Below are positions 8,444 through 18,180 of a stretch of DNA of 64,000 nucleotides, in pieces. This DNA is from Natrinema salifodinae (GTDB taxonomy: Archaea; Halobacteriota; Halobacteria; Halobacteriales; Natrialbaceae), in contig NZ_FOIS01000004.1 of NCBI RefSeq assembly GCF_900110455.1, forward strand, positions 744,001 through 808,000, written 5' to 3'. How positions within the stretch are numbered: the first letter of the stretch is position 1; every line of letters starts with the position of its first letter. Position numbers and translations under genes: made by a program. A model generated the notes under the pieces. The model worked only from the letters and a program-made list of their open reading frames with translations, was not told the DNA's origin and did no database searches.

Positions 8444-10507
8444 ATGAGTTCCGATTCTCGCGGTCCGCTTCAGCCGGATCGTCCCGACGTCGACCGTCCG
8501 TTCGAGGTCGACGCGCCCTTCGAACCCGCCGGCGACCAGCCCGACGCGATCGAGGGGTTGGCCGACGGGTTCCGGTCGGGCATGGACAAACAGACCCTGC
8601 TCGGGGTGACCGGCTCGGGCAAGACGAACACCGTCTCGTGGACGATCGAGGAGATCCAGAAGCCGACCTTGGTCATCGCCCACAACAAGACGCTGGCGGC
8701 CCAACTCTACGAGGAGTTCCGGACCCTGTTCCCGGACAACGCCGTCGAGTACTTCGTCTCCTACTACGACTACTACCAGCCCGAGGCCTACGTCGAGCAG
8801 ACCGACACCTACATCGACAAGGACGCCTCGATCAACGACGAGATCGACCGGCTTCGCCACAGCGCGACCCGCTCGCTCCTTACACGCGAGGACGTCATCG
8901 TCGTCGCCTCCGTCTCCGCCATCTACGGCCTCGGTGATCCGCGCAACTACGTCGACATGTCCCTGCGCCTCGAGGTCGGCCAGGAGATCGGCCGCGACGA
9001 ACTGCTCGCCCAGCTCGTCGATCTGAACTACGAGCGCAACGACGTCGACTTCACGCAGGGGACCTTCCGCGTGCGCGGCGATACCATCGAGATCTACCCG
9101 ATGTACGGCCGGTACGCGGTCCGCGTGGAACTCTGGGGCGACGAGATCGACCGCATGGTCAAGGTCGATCCCCTCGAGGGCGAGACCAAAGGCGACCAGC
9201 AGGCCGTGCTCGTCCACCCGGCGGAGCACTACTCGATCCCCGAGACGAAACTCGAGCGCGCGATGGACGAGATCCGCGAGGATCTCGACAAGCGCATCTC
9301 CTATTTCGAGCGCCAGGGCGACATGATCGCCGCCCAGCGCATCGATGAGCGCACTACCTTCGACCTCGAGATGATGCAGGAGACCGGCTACTGTTCCGGC
9401 ATCGAGAACTACTCGGTCTACCTCTCCGATCGCGAGTCCGGCGACGCGCCGTACACCCTGCTCGACTACTTCCCCGACGACTTCCTCACCGTGGTCGACG
9501 AGTCCCACGTCACCCTCCCGCAGATCCGCGGACAGTACGCCGGCGACAAGTCCCGGAAGGACTCGCTGGTCGAGAACGGCTTTCGCCTCCCCACGGCCTA
9601 CGACAACCGCCCGCTGACCTTCGAGGAGTTCGAGGAGAAGACCGACCAGACGCTGTACGTGAGCGCGACGCCTGGCGACTACGAAGACGAGCACAGCGAC
9701 CGGGTCGTCGAACAGATCGTTCGGCCGACCCACCTGGTCGACCCGAAGGTCGAGGTCTCGCCGGCGAGCGGCCAGGTCGACGACCTGATGGACCGCATCG
9801 ACGAGCGCATCGAGCGCGACGAGCGAACGCTGGTCACGACGCTCACGAAGCGGATGGCCGAGGATCTCACGGAGTACCTCGAAGAAGCAGGCGTCGACGT
9901 CGCCTATATGCACGACGAGACGGACACCTTAGAGCGCCACGAGATCATCCGCTCGCTGCGGTTGGGCGAAATCGACGTGCTCGTCGGGATCAACCTCCTG
10001 CGGGAGGGCCTGGACATCCCCGAGGTGAGCCTGGTCGCCATTCTGGACGCCGACCAGGAGGGCTTCCTCCGGTCGGAGACGACGCTCGTCCAGACGATGG
10101 GCCGGGCGGCCCGGAACGTCAACGGCGAGGTCGTCCTCTACGCCGACGAGCCCTCGAACGCGATGGAGTCGGCGATCGAGGAGACCCAGCGCCGCCGCGA
10201 GATCCAGCGGGAGTACAACGAGGAGCACGGCTTCGAGCCGACGACGATCGAGAAGGAGATCGGCGAGACGAACCTGCCCGGCAGCAAGACAGACACCAGC
10301 GAGGTCTCGGGCAAGTCGCTCGAGGACGAGGATGAGGCCGCCCGCTACGTCGACGAACTCGAGCAGCAGATGCAGGAGGCCGCGAGCAACCTCGAGTTCG
10401 AACTCGCCGCCGACATCCGCGACCGGATTCGCGAGGTCCGAGAAGAGTTCGACCTCGAGGGCGGCGACGAGGACGAGGGGATCGCGCCGCCGACCGAGGA
10501 GTTCTGA
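8444..10507 (+). CDS. uvrB: Excinuclease ABC subunit B
   Basis: 687-residue UvrB, the damage-verifying helicase-like subunit of nucleotide excision repair. It works with UvrA and UvrC on bulky lesions such as UV photoproducts. Walker A is [10 protein letters not shown] (residues 52-61). The beta-hairpin region [11 protein letters not shown], the ATPase motif VVDESHV and the helicase motif [13 protein letters not shown] are intact, and a C-terminal UVR motif ([20 protein letters not shown]) is present for UvrC binding. In haloarchaea this bacterial-type system is established. uvrC lies 5 kb away in this window; uvrA is not here. Confidence 0.97.
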   Translation: MSSDSRGPLQPDRPDVDRPFEVDAPFEPAGDQPDAIEGLADGFRSGMDKQTLLGVTGSGKTNTVSWTIEEIQKPTLVIAHNKTLAAQLYEEFRTLFPDNAVEYFVSYYDYYQPEAYVEQTDTYIDKDASINDEIDRLRHSATRSLLTREDVIVVASVSAIYGLGDPRNYVDMSLRLEVGQEIGRDELLAQLVDLNYERNDVDFTQGTFRVRGDTIEIYPMYGRYAVRVELWGDEIDRMVKVDPLEGETKGDQQAVLVHPAEHYSIPETKLERAMDEIREDLDKRISYFERQGDMIAAQRIDERTTFDLEMMQETGYCSGIENYSVYLSDRESGDAPYTLLDYFPDDFLTVVDESHVTLPQIRGQYAGDKSRKDSLVENGFRLPTAYDNRPLTFEEFEEKTDQTLYVSATPGDYEDEHSDRVVEQIVRPTHLVDPKVEVSPASGQVDDLMDRIDERIERDERTLVTTLTKRMAEDLTEYLEEAGVDVAYMHDETDTLERHEIIRSLRLGEIDVLVGINLLREGLDIPEVSLVAILDADQEGFLRSETTLVQTMGRAARNVNGEVVLYADEPSNAMESAIEETQRRREIQREYNEEHGFEPTTIEKEIGETNLPGSKTDTSEVSGKSLEDEDEAARYVDELEQQMQEAASNLEFELAADIRDRIREVREEFDLEGGDEDEGIAPPTEEF

Positions 10508-10550
10508 CGCGCGGGCACGGCCCTATTTCTATCAAGTTCGATCCGCCCGA

Positions 10551-11777
10551 TCAGAGCACGCCGAACCCGAACTCCGCCATCCCGAAGACGGGGCCCCACA
10601 GCAGGTGGAGCGCGACGCCGACGACGACGGCTGGCAGGAAGTTGTAGATCGTGGCCACGATAGCGGCCTTTGCGTCGACCGCCAGTAACGGAAACAGGGC
10701 GTCGCCGTCCTGAGCGATCGCGTTGGCGGTCAGCGCCGAAAAGGGCAGCCCGCCCTCGGCGTAGACGCTCGCCAGCAGGATCTGCGGGCCGCAGCCGGGG
10801 ATCAGCCCCACGGCCGCGCCGCCGATCGGCGCCAGGACGCCGGCCGCCGCCGCGAGCGTGGCGATGTTCGCCCCCGTGAGGAGGACGAAATACTCGTAGA
10901 CGAGGAAGGCCACGAGCACCCAGACGGTGACGAAACTGGTCTCCATCGCCGCGTGAGTGAGCGTATCGTACACCGACGCGAAGGAGTCTCGAGCCCGTGC
11001 GATCTCCCCCTCGCCGACGTAGTGGCGGCCGACGACGTAGAGATACAGCGACAGGAGTGCGCCGACGATCCCGGTGACGGTGAAGAGCCCGTCGAATCCG
11101 AGGCCGACCGCGATCGGGACCTCGGGACCGCCCCGGAGCAGATAGAGCGTTCCGAGGACCAGCCCCGCGACGGCGGCGAGCCACCACGCGACGTGTGCGA
11201 GGTGTGAGATCGGCGTGAGGACTCGAGAGTGCCGATCGGGGCCGCTCTCGTGGGCGTGGGTCGGGGCCGGGCCGGCGTAGTCGTGGGCCGGGTTCGGCCC
11301 GACCCCGCTGTTGACGACGGTGCCGCCGTCCGGCGTCGCGGCGGGCGAGAGCTGCGTGACGGCGGCGTCGACCCGCGAGACGCCCAGGCCGACCGAATCG
11401 ACCAGGTACCCCGTGACCACGGACGCCGCGAAGGCGATGGCGTAGGCGTACAGGGCGGCCTCCGGTGCGAGCGCGAGGATAACGAACGCCGAGTCGCCCG
11501 CGGTCGCACCCAGCGTCGCGACGACGGTGCCGAAACTGACCGTCCCGCGGACGTACAGCGGCATCACGACGATCGCGCCGCCACAGCCCGGCGTCAGTCC
11601 GAGCAGGCCGCCGAACAGCACCTGCAGTCGCTCGTTGTCCTCGACCGCGGCGAGCGCGGCACCGTCCGTTCGGTACTGGACCAGGCCGAACGCGAGCACC
11701 GTCACCGCGACGAACGCACTCACCTGAACGTAGCCGTCCCGCAGCGACTCGAGGAGGACCGTCAGCAGCTCGTTCAC
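10551..11777 (-). CDS. Putative 10-TM heavy-metal exporter (ArsP_2/manganese-transporter-like)
   Basis: 408 residues with about ten membrane segments in two related halves, each with a Pro-Gly-Cys-Gly motif (LTPGCGGAIVVMPLYVRG and LIPGCGPQILLASVYAEGG). This matches the putative 10-TM heavy-metal exporter family, some members of which are annotated as manganese or arsenic transporters. A hydrophilic, His-containing loop (about residues 150-180) separates the halves. The start is GTG at 11777. Upstream lie two palindromes that could bind a metal-dependent repressor. Metal specificity is not determined by the sequence. Confidence 0.75.
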   Translation of the reverse strand: MNELLTVLLESLRDGYVQVSAFVAVTVLAFGLVQYRTDGAALAAVEDNERLQVLFGGLLGLTPGCGGAIVVMPLYVRGTVSFGTVVATLGATAGDSAFVILALAPEAALYAYAIAFAASVVTGYLVDSVGLGVSRVDAAVTQLSPAATPDGGTVVNSGVGPNPAHDYAGPAPTHAHESGPDRHSRVLTPISHLAHVAWWLAAVAGLVLGTLYLLRGGPEVPIAVGLGFDGLFTVTGIVGALLSLYLYVVGRHYVGEGEIARARDSFASVYDTLTHAAMETSFVTVWVLVAFLVYEYFVLLTGANIATLAAAAGVLAPIGGAAVGLIPGCGPQILLASVYAEGGLPFSALTANAIAQDGDALFPLLAVDAKAAIVATIYNFLPAVVVGVALHLLWGPVFGMAEFGFGVL

Positions 11778-11816
11778 GGGCGATCACCTGCGATCGGTGG
11801 CCGCACCGCGAGAGGA

Positions 11817-11830
11817 TTAGACATATCTAA
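11817..11830. promoter_or_regulatory. Palindrome TTAGA-N4-TCTAA upstream of the metal exporter
   Basis: TTAGACATATCTAA has perfect 5-bp arms around a 4-base centre. It lies 40 nt before the GTG start of the exporter, in an A/T-rich patch that also supplies the likely box A. A site for a DtxR/SirR-type metal regulator is a reasonable guess; the regulator is not in this window. Confidence 0.5.
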
Positions 11831-11837
11831 AAATAGG

Positions 11838-11856
11838 TTTAGCACCATGCGCTAAA
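11838..11856. promoter_or_regulatory. Palindrome TTTAGC-N7-GCTAAA upstream of the metal exporter
   Basis: Perfect 6-bp arms, 7 nt apart, and only 8 nt beyond the first palindrome. Both contain a TTAG/CTAA core, so they may be two sites for one regulator. Confidence 0.45.
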
Positions 11857-11969
11857 TAGCTGCCGGTAGTTACAATCGGGCGATACGACCCCGCGGACCG
11901 CTGGGAAGGAGGGGACGAATGTGCGGAATTCGGTGGGAACGAAGACGTCGAGGAAGGAGCGCCGCGTCG

Positions 11970-13295
11970 CTAGTCGTGGGATTCGTGGTCGTCCCGCAGG
12001 TGTTCGATCGCGTGGAGTTCGACGACCGGGAACACCTTGGCGACGCTGAGGAAGAACAGGCCGACCATGCCGATCGTCCCAGTGATCGACGCGATCTCGA
12101 TCAGGCTCGGAATGTACACGCCTGGCGTCGCGTGGTAGATGTCGAACGTGGGGTGCAGGAACCCCTCGACGACGAACAGCACCTTCTCGGTGAGCGTCGC
12201 GGCGAGCACCGCGATCCCGGCGACGGCGGCTCGTCGCTTCGTAAATAGTTCCGGGCGGAGCGCCTGGGCGAAGATGTACGTCAGCACGACGAAGACCAGT
12301 CCCATCGCGAGGAGGTAGAGCGGTTCGGTGGCCCTGGCCTCGGCCGCGTGCGTGAGGTCGACGGGCGCCGTGAACAGCCCGGTGATGTTCTGCTGGAGCT
12401 GCAGCCACAGGAAGAGGAGACAGAAGAAGCCGAGCCACAGCAACAGCCCGCGGAAGATGTCGTCGGTGATGATGTGATCCCAGTCGTAGGCGCGGCGGAA
12501 GGCGAACGAGAGCAGGATAACGCCGCTGATCGCCGAAGTCAGGGCGATGGTGAGGAACTGCGGCCCCTGGACGCCGCCGAACCAGGTCGGCATCGTCGGG
12601 ATCACGGCGAACAGCCACGGAATGACGCCGCCGTGGAGCAACAGCGGGGCCATGATGATGATCGCGAGCGCGAGCCACCAGACCATCCGCTCGACGACCC
12701 GATCCTCCCGCTCGGTGTAGCCGATCGTCATGAGCTTGTAAATCGGATCGAGCCGGTCCGGCAGGTCATCGCGCAGACGACTGACGTCGTAGCGCAGCGT
12801 CAGGCCGAGGTAGGTCGCCGTCAACACGAAGTACGCCGTGATGACCGTCACGTCCCACACCAGCGGCGAGGCGTGGACCGTGACGTGGTAGTGGCCGACG
12901 ACGCTCGTGACCATCCGGTCCGGGCGACCGAGATGAACGATAATGTAGAAGCTGGCGGCCGAGAGGCCGGCGATGGTCAACAACTCGGCGAGTCGTGCGA
13001 CCGGCATGTACCGATCCATGCCCAGCAGGCGGACGGCGGCCGAGAGGATGATCCCGCCGTGGGCGATGCCGACCCACCAGATGAACGCGCCGATGTAGAT
13101 GCCCCAGGTTGCGCCGCCGCCGCTCCCCCAGTCACCGAGGCCGGTGACGGCCATGCCCTTCGCCATCTGGTACCCCCAGCCGACGAGAAAGGCGGTGAAC
13201 GCCAGTCCCGCGATAGCGACCAGCGCGAAGTACGTTTTCGAGGTCGTTCCGATCGGTCGCAGGATGTCGGCCTCGCTCGGCGTTTTCGTCCCCAT
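11970..13295 (-). CDS. NrfD/PsrC-family quinone-interacting membrane subunit, orphan
   Basis: 441 residues with about ten membrane helices. The pattern fits the NrfD/PsrC/HybB family, the membrane anchors that pass electrons between quinone and a periplasmic iron-sulfur or molybdopterin partner (also ActC/ActF in alternative complex III). Family features include WGIYIGAFIWWVGIAHGG and an AHGG-type motif early on, and PDRMVTSV and LLHGGVIPW later. No iron-sulfur, molybdopterin or cytochrome gene lies next to it, so its partner must be elsewhere or absent. The ATG at 13295 gives a short N-terminal tail before the first helix. Confidence 0.8.
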   Translation of the reverse strand: MGTKTPSEADILRPIGTTSKTYFALVAIAGLAFTAFLVGWGYQMAKGMAVTGLGDWGSGGGATWGIYIGAFIWWVGIAHGGIILSAAVRLLGMDRYMPVARLAELLTIAGLSAASFYIIVHLGRPDRMVTSVVGHYHVTVHASPLVWDVTVITAYFVLTATYLGLTLRYDVSRLRDDLPDRLDPIYKLMTIGYTEREDRVVERMVWWLALAIIIMAPLLLHGGVIPWLFAVIPTMPTWFGGVQGPQFLTIALTSAISGVILLSFAFRRAYDWDHIITDDIFRGLLLWLGFFCLLFLWLQLQQNITGLFTAPVDLTHAAEARATEPLYLLAMGLVFVVLTYIFAQALRPELFTKRRAAVAGIAVLAATLTEKVLFVVEGFLHPTFDIYHATPGVYIPSLIEIASITGTIGMVGLFFLSVAKVFPVVELHAIEHLRDDHESHD

Positions 13296-13380
13296 CGTGC
13301 TACAGTGCTCGTCATTACCGGTTCACTTGCGTCCCTGCTATGCACTTGCAAGCACGGCACAACGCGAACGGGACGGTCGG

Positions 13381-13863
13381 CTACAGTTCGAGCGTGTAGA
13401 CCACTTCCCGCCGCTGCTCGCCGCCGATCTCGACCTCGTCCTCGTCGGTCTGTTCGAATCCGTGAGTCTCGTAGAACTTCCGGCCGCCCTCGTTCGAGGC
13501 CAGGTCGATCGCGCGCATCCGTTCCATGTTGAAGTCCTGTAAGTCCTCGCGAAGGTGCTCGTACAGCGCGGTGCCGATCCCCTCGCCCTGGTGGTCCGGA
13601 TGGACGGACATCCGGAGGACGTCGCCCTCCTCCTCGGTGACGACGCCGTGGGTGAAACCGACGATTTCGCGCTCTTTCTCCGCGACGAGGAAGGCGGTCC
13701 CAGGCTTCGACAGCGCCGTCTCGAGGGCCTCGTCGCCGTACCACTCGTCGATCGTTTCGTCGATGGTCTCGCCGTCGAGTTCGTCGTAGGTGTCGTGCCA
13801 GGTGTCGCGGGCGACGGTCCTGATGCGCTCGCGATCGTCGCGGCTAGCTGGTCTGATATCCAT
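13381..13863 (-). CDS. GNAT N-acetyltransferase
   Basis: 160-residue GNAT enzyme that would transfer an acetyl group from acetyl-CoA to an amine. The acetyl-CoA loop is visible as VHPDHQGEGIGTALYEHL, and the C-terminal GRKFYETHGFEQT is typical. The substrate is unknown. The start ATG at 13863 is preceded by a minus-strand sequence nearly identical to that before the nitroreductase-type gene at 1800. A box A-like AAACCACTTT lies about 25-33 nt upstream. Confidence 0.9.
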   Translation of the reverse strand: MDIRPASRDDRERIRTVARDTWHDTYDELDGETIDETIDEWYGDEALETALSKPGTAFLVAEKEREIVGFTHGVVTEEEGDVLRMSVHPDHQGEGIGTALYEHLREDLQDFNMERMRAIDLASNEGGRKFYETHGFEQTDEDEVEIGGEQRREVVYTLEL

Positions 13864-13879
13864 GCTGCGCGCTACCACG
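13864..13879 (-). repeat. Conserved start-proximal element, copy 2
   Basis: Second copy of the element seen at 1801-1816. Including the start codon, 20 of 21 positions are identical between the two copies. Further upstream both genes also have a TAYCTAAC-type stretch, but at different spacing. Confidence 0.4.
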
Positions 13880-14056
13880 GCGAGTGGCAAAGTGGTTTCA
13901 CCGTCTCAGTTAGGTACGGAATTTCCACCTGTCGCCGGTCCGCTCGCCCTCCCCCGAAGAACGCGCGAGTGACTGTCGGAATCGGTCGGCAGCGACGGTG
14001 ACGGTGCCGGGTTCGTGCGGGGACCGACGCGGTACGCGATACGTCGCCTCGTTCCG

Positions 14057-14350
14057 TCACTCTTGGACGTCGAACCCCCGATCGCGGAGCAGGTCCGGAA
14101 CGCGGTCGCGGTGGTCGCCCTGGAGTTCGATGCGGCCGTCGTCGACCGTCCCGCCCGTCCCCATCGAACTCTTCAGATCCGATGCGATCGACTTGACTTC
14201 CGAGTCCGGGAGGTCGAACCCCTCGATGATCGTCACCGGCTTGTCGTAGCGCCGGCTCTCGGTGCGGATCGACAGCACCTGCTGGGAGGTCTCGAGGTCG
14301 CCGTGTGTGTCGAGTTCGTCGAGCAGGTCGTCGAGTTCGTCGTCTGCCAT
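14057..14350 (-). CDS. Translation initiation factor aSUI1 (eIF1-like)
   Basis: 97-residue SUI1 domain protein. The archaeal eIF1 homologue binds the small ribosomal subunit and helps select the start codon. The core is KPVTIIEGFDLPDSEVKSIA, then LKSSMGTGGTVDDGRIELQGDHRDRV, the conserved SUI1 signature with the GTGGTV turn. The start ATG at 14350 leaves an acidic N-terminal tail of normal length. It is monocistronic between the GNAT and DUF192 genes. Confidence 0.92.
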   Translation of the reverse strand: MADDELDDLLDELDTHGDLETSQQVLSIRTESRRYDKPVTIIEGFDLPDSEVKSIASDLKSSMGTGGTVDDGRIELQGDHRDRVPDLLRDRGFDVQE

Positions 14351-14441
14351 ATAGTCACATGGGTGGGTGACAGGGGATAGCCCTGTCCTTGCGTTCGCAA
14401 GAGCACGCCGCGGCGACGAGACGGGGCGAGGAGAGCGCCGA

Positions 14442-15020
14442 TTACCCGTCCAGATCGAACGCCAGTACGTCCCCCTCGCTGACGTCGCGTTCACTCGTCC
14501 ACTCGTAGTTGACCTCGAGCACGTACTGGCCTCGACCGGGATATTCCTGCTCGTTCCCGTCCTCGTCCGGGCCGGGTTCGGACGCGTGGTGGATTCCGGT
14601 GATCGTGCCGTCCGCGTCGGCGTAGATTATATCGATCCCGAAGTCCATCTCCCGCATGACGAAGGTGCGGTCCTCGACCGACTCGTAGACGAACAGCATC
14701 CCGCGGTCCTCGGGGAGTTCCTCGGTATCGCTCAAGCCGAGGAATCGCAGGTCGTCCGTGTCGGCAATCGCCGCCGTCACCTCGCCCAGTTCGTCACCCT
14801 CGGGCGTACCGACCGTGACCTCGGTCGTTTCGTAGTCCGCGTGGACCGTCGATTCCTCGTCGTCGCCGTCGTCGGCCTCCGTTCCGTTGCCCGGTTCGGT
14901 CTCGTCGCCGTCGGTCGGCTCGTCCGTCTCGTCGCTCGGATCGATCGCATTCAGACAGCCGGCGGCCGCGACTGTCCCGGCGAGCCCGAGCACATGTCGC
15001 CGAGTCCACGTGTCTTTCAT
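14442..15020 (-). CDS. DUF192 family lipoprotein
   Basis: 192 residues. It starts with a twin-arginine signal (TRRHVLGLAG) ending in a lipobox AAAGC with the lipidated Cys at 22. A low-complexity Asp/Glu/Thr/Gly linker (about 27-62) follows, then a DUF192 domain with DRGMLFVYESVEDRTFVMREM and DIIYADADGTITGIHHA. The protein would sit on the outside of the membrane. DUF192 proteins have no settled function. Confidence 0.88.
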   Translation of the reverse strand: MKDTWTRRHVLGLAGTVAAAGCLNAIDPSDETDEPTDGDETEPGNGTEADDGDDEESTVHADYETTEVTVGTPEGDELGEVTAAIADTDDLRFLGLSDTEELPEDRGMLFVYESVEDRTFVMREMDFGIDIIYADADGTITGIHHASEPGPDEDGNEQEYPGRGQYVLEVNYEWTSERDVSEGDVLAFDLDG

Positions 15021-15135
15021 GTCAGCCGTTCCAACGATCCGGGATAAGTGGTTTTTGTCAGCTATCGATTACACTCAGCGGGTCTGTCCATTCGAGCCGT
15101 CGGTTACCCGACCGGCGATATTGCACCGAGCCGCC

Positions 15136-16902
15136 TTAGAGTCGCGACTTGATCGTCTCGGCGGTTTTTTCGCCGATTCCCTCGACGCTCCGGAGGTCCT
15201 CGACGCTCGCCTCGCGGACGTTCTCGACGCTGCCGAACCGACCGAGTAGTCGCTTGCGCGTCTCGGGGCCGACGCCCTTGACATCGTCGAGCACCGTCTT
15301 CACCTCGTCGCGGATCGTCTGGTGATACTGCACCGCAAAGCGGTGGGCCTCGTCGCGTACCCGCTGGAGGAGATGCAGGTGCGGCGCGTCGCTCGGCCAC
15401 GAGAACTCCCGGCGGGGCGTGATCACCCGCTCCTCGGCCTTCGCCAGGCCGACCGCCGGCACGTCCCAGCCCGCATCGGCGAGCGCATCGCGGGCGGCCT
15501 CGAGTTGCCCCTCGCCGCCGTCGATCAGCAGCAGGTCCGGATCGGGTCGGTCGTCCCGCCCCTCGACGGCCCGCCTGGCGCGCCACTCGAGGAGGGTCCG
15601 CATGTTGTCGTAGTCGTCGTTCTGGTCGGTCAGCTTCTTCCGCCGGTAGTCGGCCTTCTCGGCGCTGCCGTCGACGAAGGTGACGTTACTACCGACCGCC
15701 GACTTCCCCTGGGCGTGGCTCACGTCGAACCCCTCGATTCGCCGGGCCGCGTCGAGGTCGAGCGCGTCCGCGAGCATCCCGCACTCGTCGCGCCGGCCCG
15801 CGTTGCGCCTGGCGTTCTTCAGCGCGAGGTCGACGAGCTTGGCCTCCCGGCCCGCACCCGGCACGCGGACGGCAACGCCCTCGGTGTCGAGCCAGGCGGC
15901 GACCTCCGCGTCGCCGTGGCGCTCGGGGAGGAGGAGGGCGTCCGGCAGCCGGCGCTCGGCGTAGTACTGGACGATGAAGGCTGCCAGGACGCTCGGGACC
16001 GCCTCGCCGTCCTCGGTCGCCGGGGCCTCGAGCGTGTGGCGGTCCCGGTCGATCAGCTTTCCGTCCTCGGCGCGCAGCCTGGCAACGGTGGCGTCCTCGC
16101 CTTCGATGGCGACGCCGAGGACGTCGACGGCCCGCTCGTCGCCGACCGACTGGACCGCCTCGCCGCCCTCGCCGTGAAAGGCCTCGACGGTTTCGAGCCG
16201 GTCTCGGAGGTTCGCCGCGCGCTCGAAGTTCTGGTCCTGTGCGGCAGCTTCCATCTCGCGGCGCAGCGGGTCGGCGAGGATACCGGTCTCGCCCTCGAGG
16301 AAGCGCTCGACGGCGGTGACGTCCTCGCCGTAGCTCTCGAGGTCGATTTCGCGAGTGCAGGGTGCGGTACACAGCCCCATCTCGTAGTCGAGGCAGGGCC
16401 GGTCGCGGCCCGCGTACTTGTGGTCCGAACAGCCGCGGACGCCGTAGGTCTCCCGCAGGGCCTTCACGACGGTCTCGACCTGGCCCTTGTTCGTGAACGG
16501 ACCGAAGACGGTCGGCCCGCTCGCACCCGGGGCGCCTTTCGCCTCGCCGTCGGGATCGCGGGTGATCTCGATTTTGGGGGCCTCGTGGGCCGTCAACTGG
16601 ATCATCGGGTAGGACTTGTCGTCCTTCAGTCGGACGTTGTAGCGAGGCTGGTGGCGCTTGATCAGGTTCGCCTCGAGCAACAGCGCCTGCGTCTCGGTGT
16701 CGGTGACGGCGATCTCGATATCGTCAGCGCGGTCGACCATCCGGCGGATCCGGGCGCTTCGGGGATCGGCGTAGGACCGCACCCGATCCCGCAGGTCGAC
16801 CGCTTTCCCGACGTAGAGGGTGGTATCGTCCTCCCGAAACTGGTAGACGCCGGGCTCTCGCGGCAACGATCCGGCACGCTCGCGAACCCCGTCGGCGTTC
16901 AT
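15136..16902 (-). CDS. uvrC: Excinuclease ABC subunit C
   Basis: 588-residue UvrC, the dual-incision nuclease of nucleotide excision repair. In order: GIY-YIG-type nuclease ([18 protein letters not shown], about residues 18-35), a Cys-containing segment, a UVR motif ([20 protein letters not shown]) for UvrB contact, the RNase H-like second nuclease ([21 protein letters not shown]) and C-terminal helix-hairpin-helix motifs ([23 protein letters not shown]). All parts look intact. Bacterial in origin and widespread in haloarchaea. Confidence 0.96.
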   Translation of the reverse strand: MNADGVRERAGSLPREPGVYQFREDDTTLYVGKAVDLRDRVRSYADPRSARIRRMVDRADDIEIAVTDTETQALLLEANLIKRHQPRYNVRLKDDKSYPMIQLTAHEAPKIEITRDPDGEAKGAPGASGPTVFGPFTNKGQVETVVKALRETYGVRGCSDHKYAGRDRPCLDYEMGLCTAPCTREIDLESYGEDVTAVERFLEGETGILADPLRREMEAAAQDQNFERAANLRDRLETVEAFHGEGGEAVQSVGDERAVDVLGVAIEGEDATVARLRAEDGKLIDRDRHTLEAPATEDGEAVPSVLAAFIVQYYAERRLPDALLLPERHGDAEVAAWLDTEGVAVRVPGAGREAKLVDLALKNARRNAGRRDECGMLADALDLDAARRIEGFDVSHAQGKSAVGSNVTFVDGSAEKADYRRKKLTDQNDDYDNMRTLLEWRARRAVEGRDDRPDPDLLLIDGGEGQLEAARDALADAGWDVPAVGLAKAEERVITPRREFSWPSDAPHLHLLQRVRDEAHRFAVQYHQTIRDEVKTVLDDVKGVGPETRKRLLGRFGSVENVREASVEDLRSVEGIGEKTAETIKSRL

Positions 16903-16928
16903 CGGCGGCCCTAGGAAGTCGGCGAATT

Positions 16929-17654
16929 TCAGGCTGACTCCTCGGGACCGCGCCGGTCGTCGGCGCGCCGCTCGCTCCGGCCGTCGCTTGTACCCTCATG
17001 TGTGGGGCTCGGCTCCAATTCCGTCTCCGACGCCGACCCCGGACGAATCGCGGCCTCGAGTTCGGTGATGTCGTCGGCCCCGAACTCGGCGTCGCCGACG
17101 GACAGTACCAGGTCCTCGTCACCGCTGACCCTGAGCACGAGCCGCTGCGAACGCGACCGGATGTACGCCCCGACGAGGACGGCCGCGAGGACGATCGCGA
17201 TCCCCCCGATCGCAAGGATGCCCCACTCCACCACCAGGAGGGCCGTCTCGACCGCTCCGAGCGCACCTTCGGCGAGTTGTGCAACCCGGCCCGCGCCGGG
17301 CAGCGATCCGGTAGCGGGAGGATCGACGCCGGGAACGAGCGCGGTGAAGTCGGCGGCCGTCGCCGTTTCGAGTAACGCGACGCCGACGAACGCGGCGACG
17401 AGCGCCCAGCAGAGTAGTCCCAGTCGGTTGGTCGTCTCGAGTGTGACGGTGCCGACGTTCGGCCGCTCGACGTGGCGGAAGTTCGGCCCGTCGGCGTCGG
17501 GCGTGAACGCCAGCACGCGGTGGCTGGTGACCGCGACCGTCGCGGACGCGAGGTCGACGCGGTGCTCGACGGTCTCGCCGTCGCGACACAGCTGGTCGAC
17601 GCGCTCGGTCCACCGGTCGACGCGGTCGGCGCGCTCGCTGCTGATCCGGGCCAT
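16929..17654 (-). CDS. Two-TM protein with N-terminal PH-like domain
   Basis: 241 residues. The N-terminus (about 20-75) has a pattern like a bacterial PH domain: [16 protein letters not shown], then [12 protein letters not shown]. Two membrane segments follow (about 78-97 and 135-160), then a cytoplasmic region whose end is a low-complexity charged tail. It is 26 nt from uvrC on the same strand but probably not functionally linked. The start ATG at 17654 follows the gap shared with the divergent small gene. No function can be given. Confidence 0.65.
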   Translation of the reverse strand: MARISSERADRVDRWTERVDQLCRDGETVEHRVDLASATVAVTSHRVLAFTPDADGPNFRHVERPNVGTVTLETTNRLGLLCWALVAAFVGVALLETATAADFTALVPGVDPPATGSLPGAGRVAQLAEGALGAVETALLVVEWGILAIGGIAIVLAAVLVGAYIRSRSQRLVLRVSGDEDLVLSVGDAEFGADDITELEAAIRPGSASETELEPSPTHEGTSDGRSERRADDRRGPEESA

Positions 17655-17786
17655 CGGTGCTCGTCGCTGGTCCGACGCCGACCCACAAGTACGCTCGGGC
17701 TCGTTTCTCGCGTAGGCTCCCCCTTCCGATCGGACGGCGGCTTCGACGCGGTACATTCTCGGTGCTCGACCGCCAACCCGACGCGC

Positions 17787-18056
17787 ATGAGCGACTCGAC
17801 GGTACGGTGCTGGCTCGTCGAACGGGAACTGGGCGACCGCGACTTCGTAACCCTCGTCTACGCGACGCCGGACGGCTCGCGCTACCAGCAGCGCCAGCGG
17901 TCCTCGACGGCGCTGCGGACCGGGGCCGAGGTCACCGCGGCCACCGAGATCCCTGAGGACGAACTCGAAGACGTTCCCGACGAGGAGACGCGCGAGCGGT
18001 ACGCCGCGGAGGTCGATCGGACCGCCGACCGGTACGATCCGAACGATCCGATCTGA
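17787..18056 (+). CDS. Small acidic hypothetical protein
   Basis: 89 residues. It begins MSDSTVRCWLVERELGDRDF and looks like a small beta-sheet domain followed by an acidic helical tail. The start is the ATG at 17787. Conserved-looking amino acid usage and a clear acidic bias support a real gene. I do not recognise the family with confidence. Confidence 0.6.
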   Translation: MSDSTVRCWLVERELGDRDFVTLVYATPDGSRYQQRQRSSTALRTGAEVTAATEIPEDELEDVPDEETRERYAAEVDRTADRYDPNDPI

Positions 18057-18125
18057 GGAGTTCTTCGGGTAGCGTCGGTCGAACCGGCGGAACCGAGGCA
18101 ATACCGATCCCGAAACGGATGGTTT

Positions 18126-18140
18126 CGCCTGTAATAGGCG
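18126..18140. promoter_or_regulatory. Palindrome CGCCT-N5-AGGCG before the ABC operon
   Basis: Perfect 5-bp arms around GTAAT, ending 41 nt before the ATG of the ABC ATPase and just upstream of the likely box A (CATAAACCTTAT). It may be an operator. Confidence 0.35.
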
Positions 18141-18180
18141 TGTCATAAACCTTATCGGGAAACGCCGCGACCACACGGAC

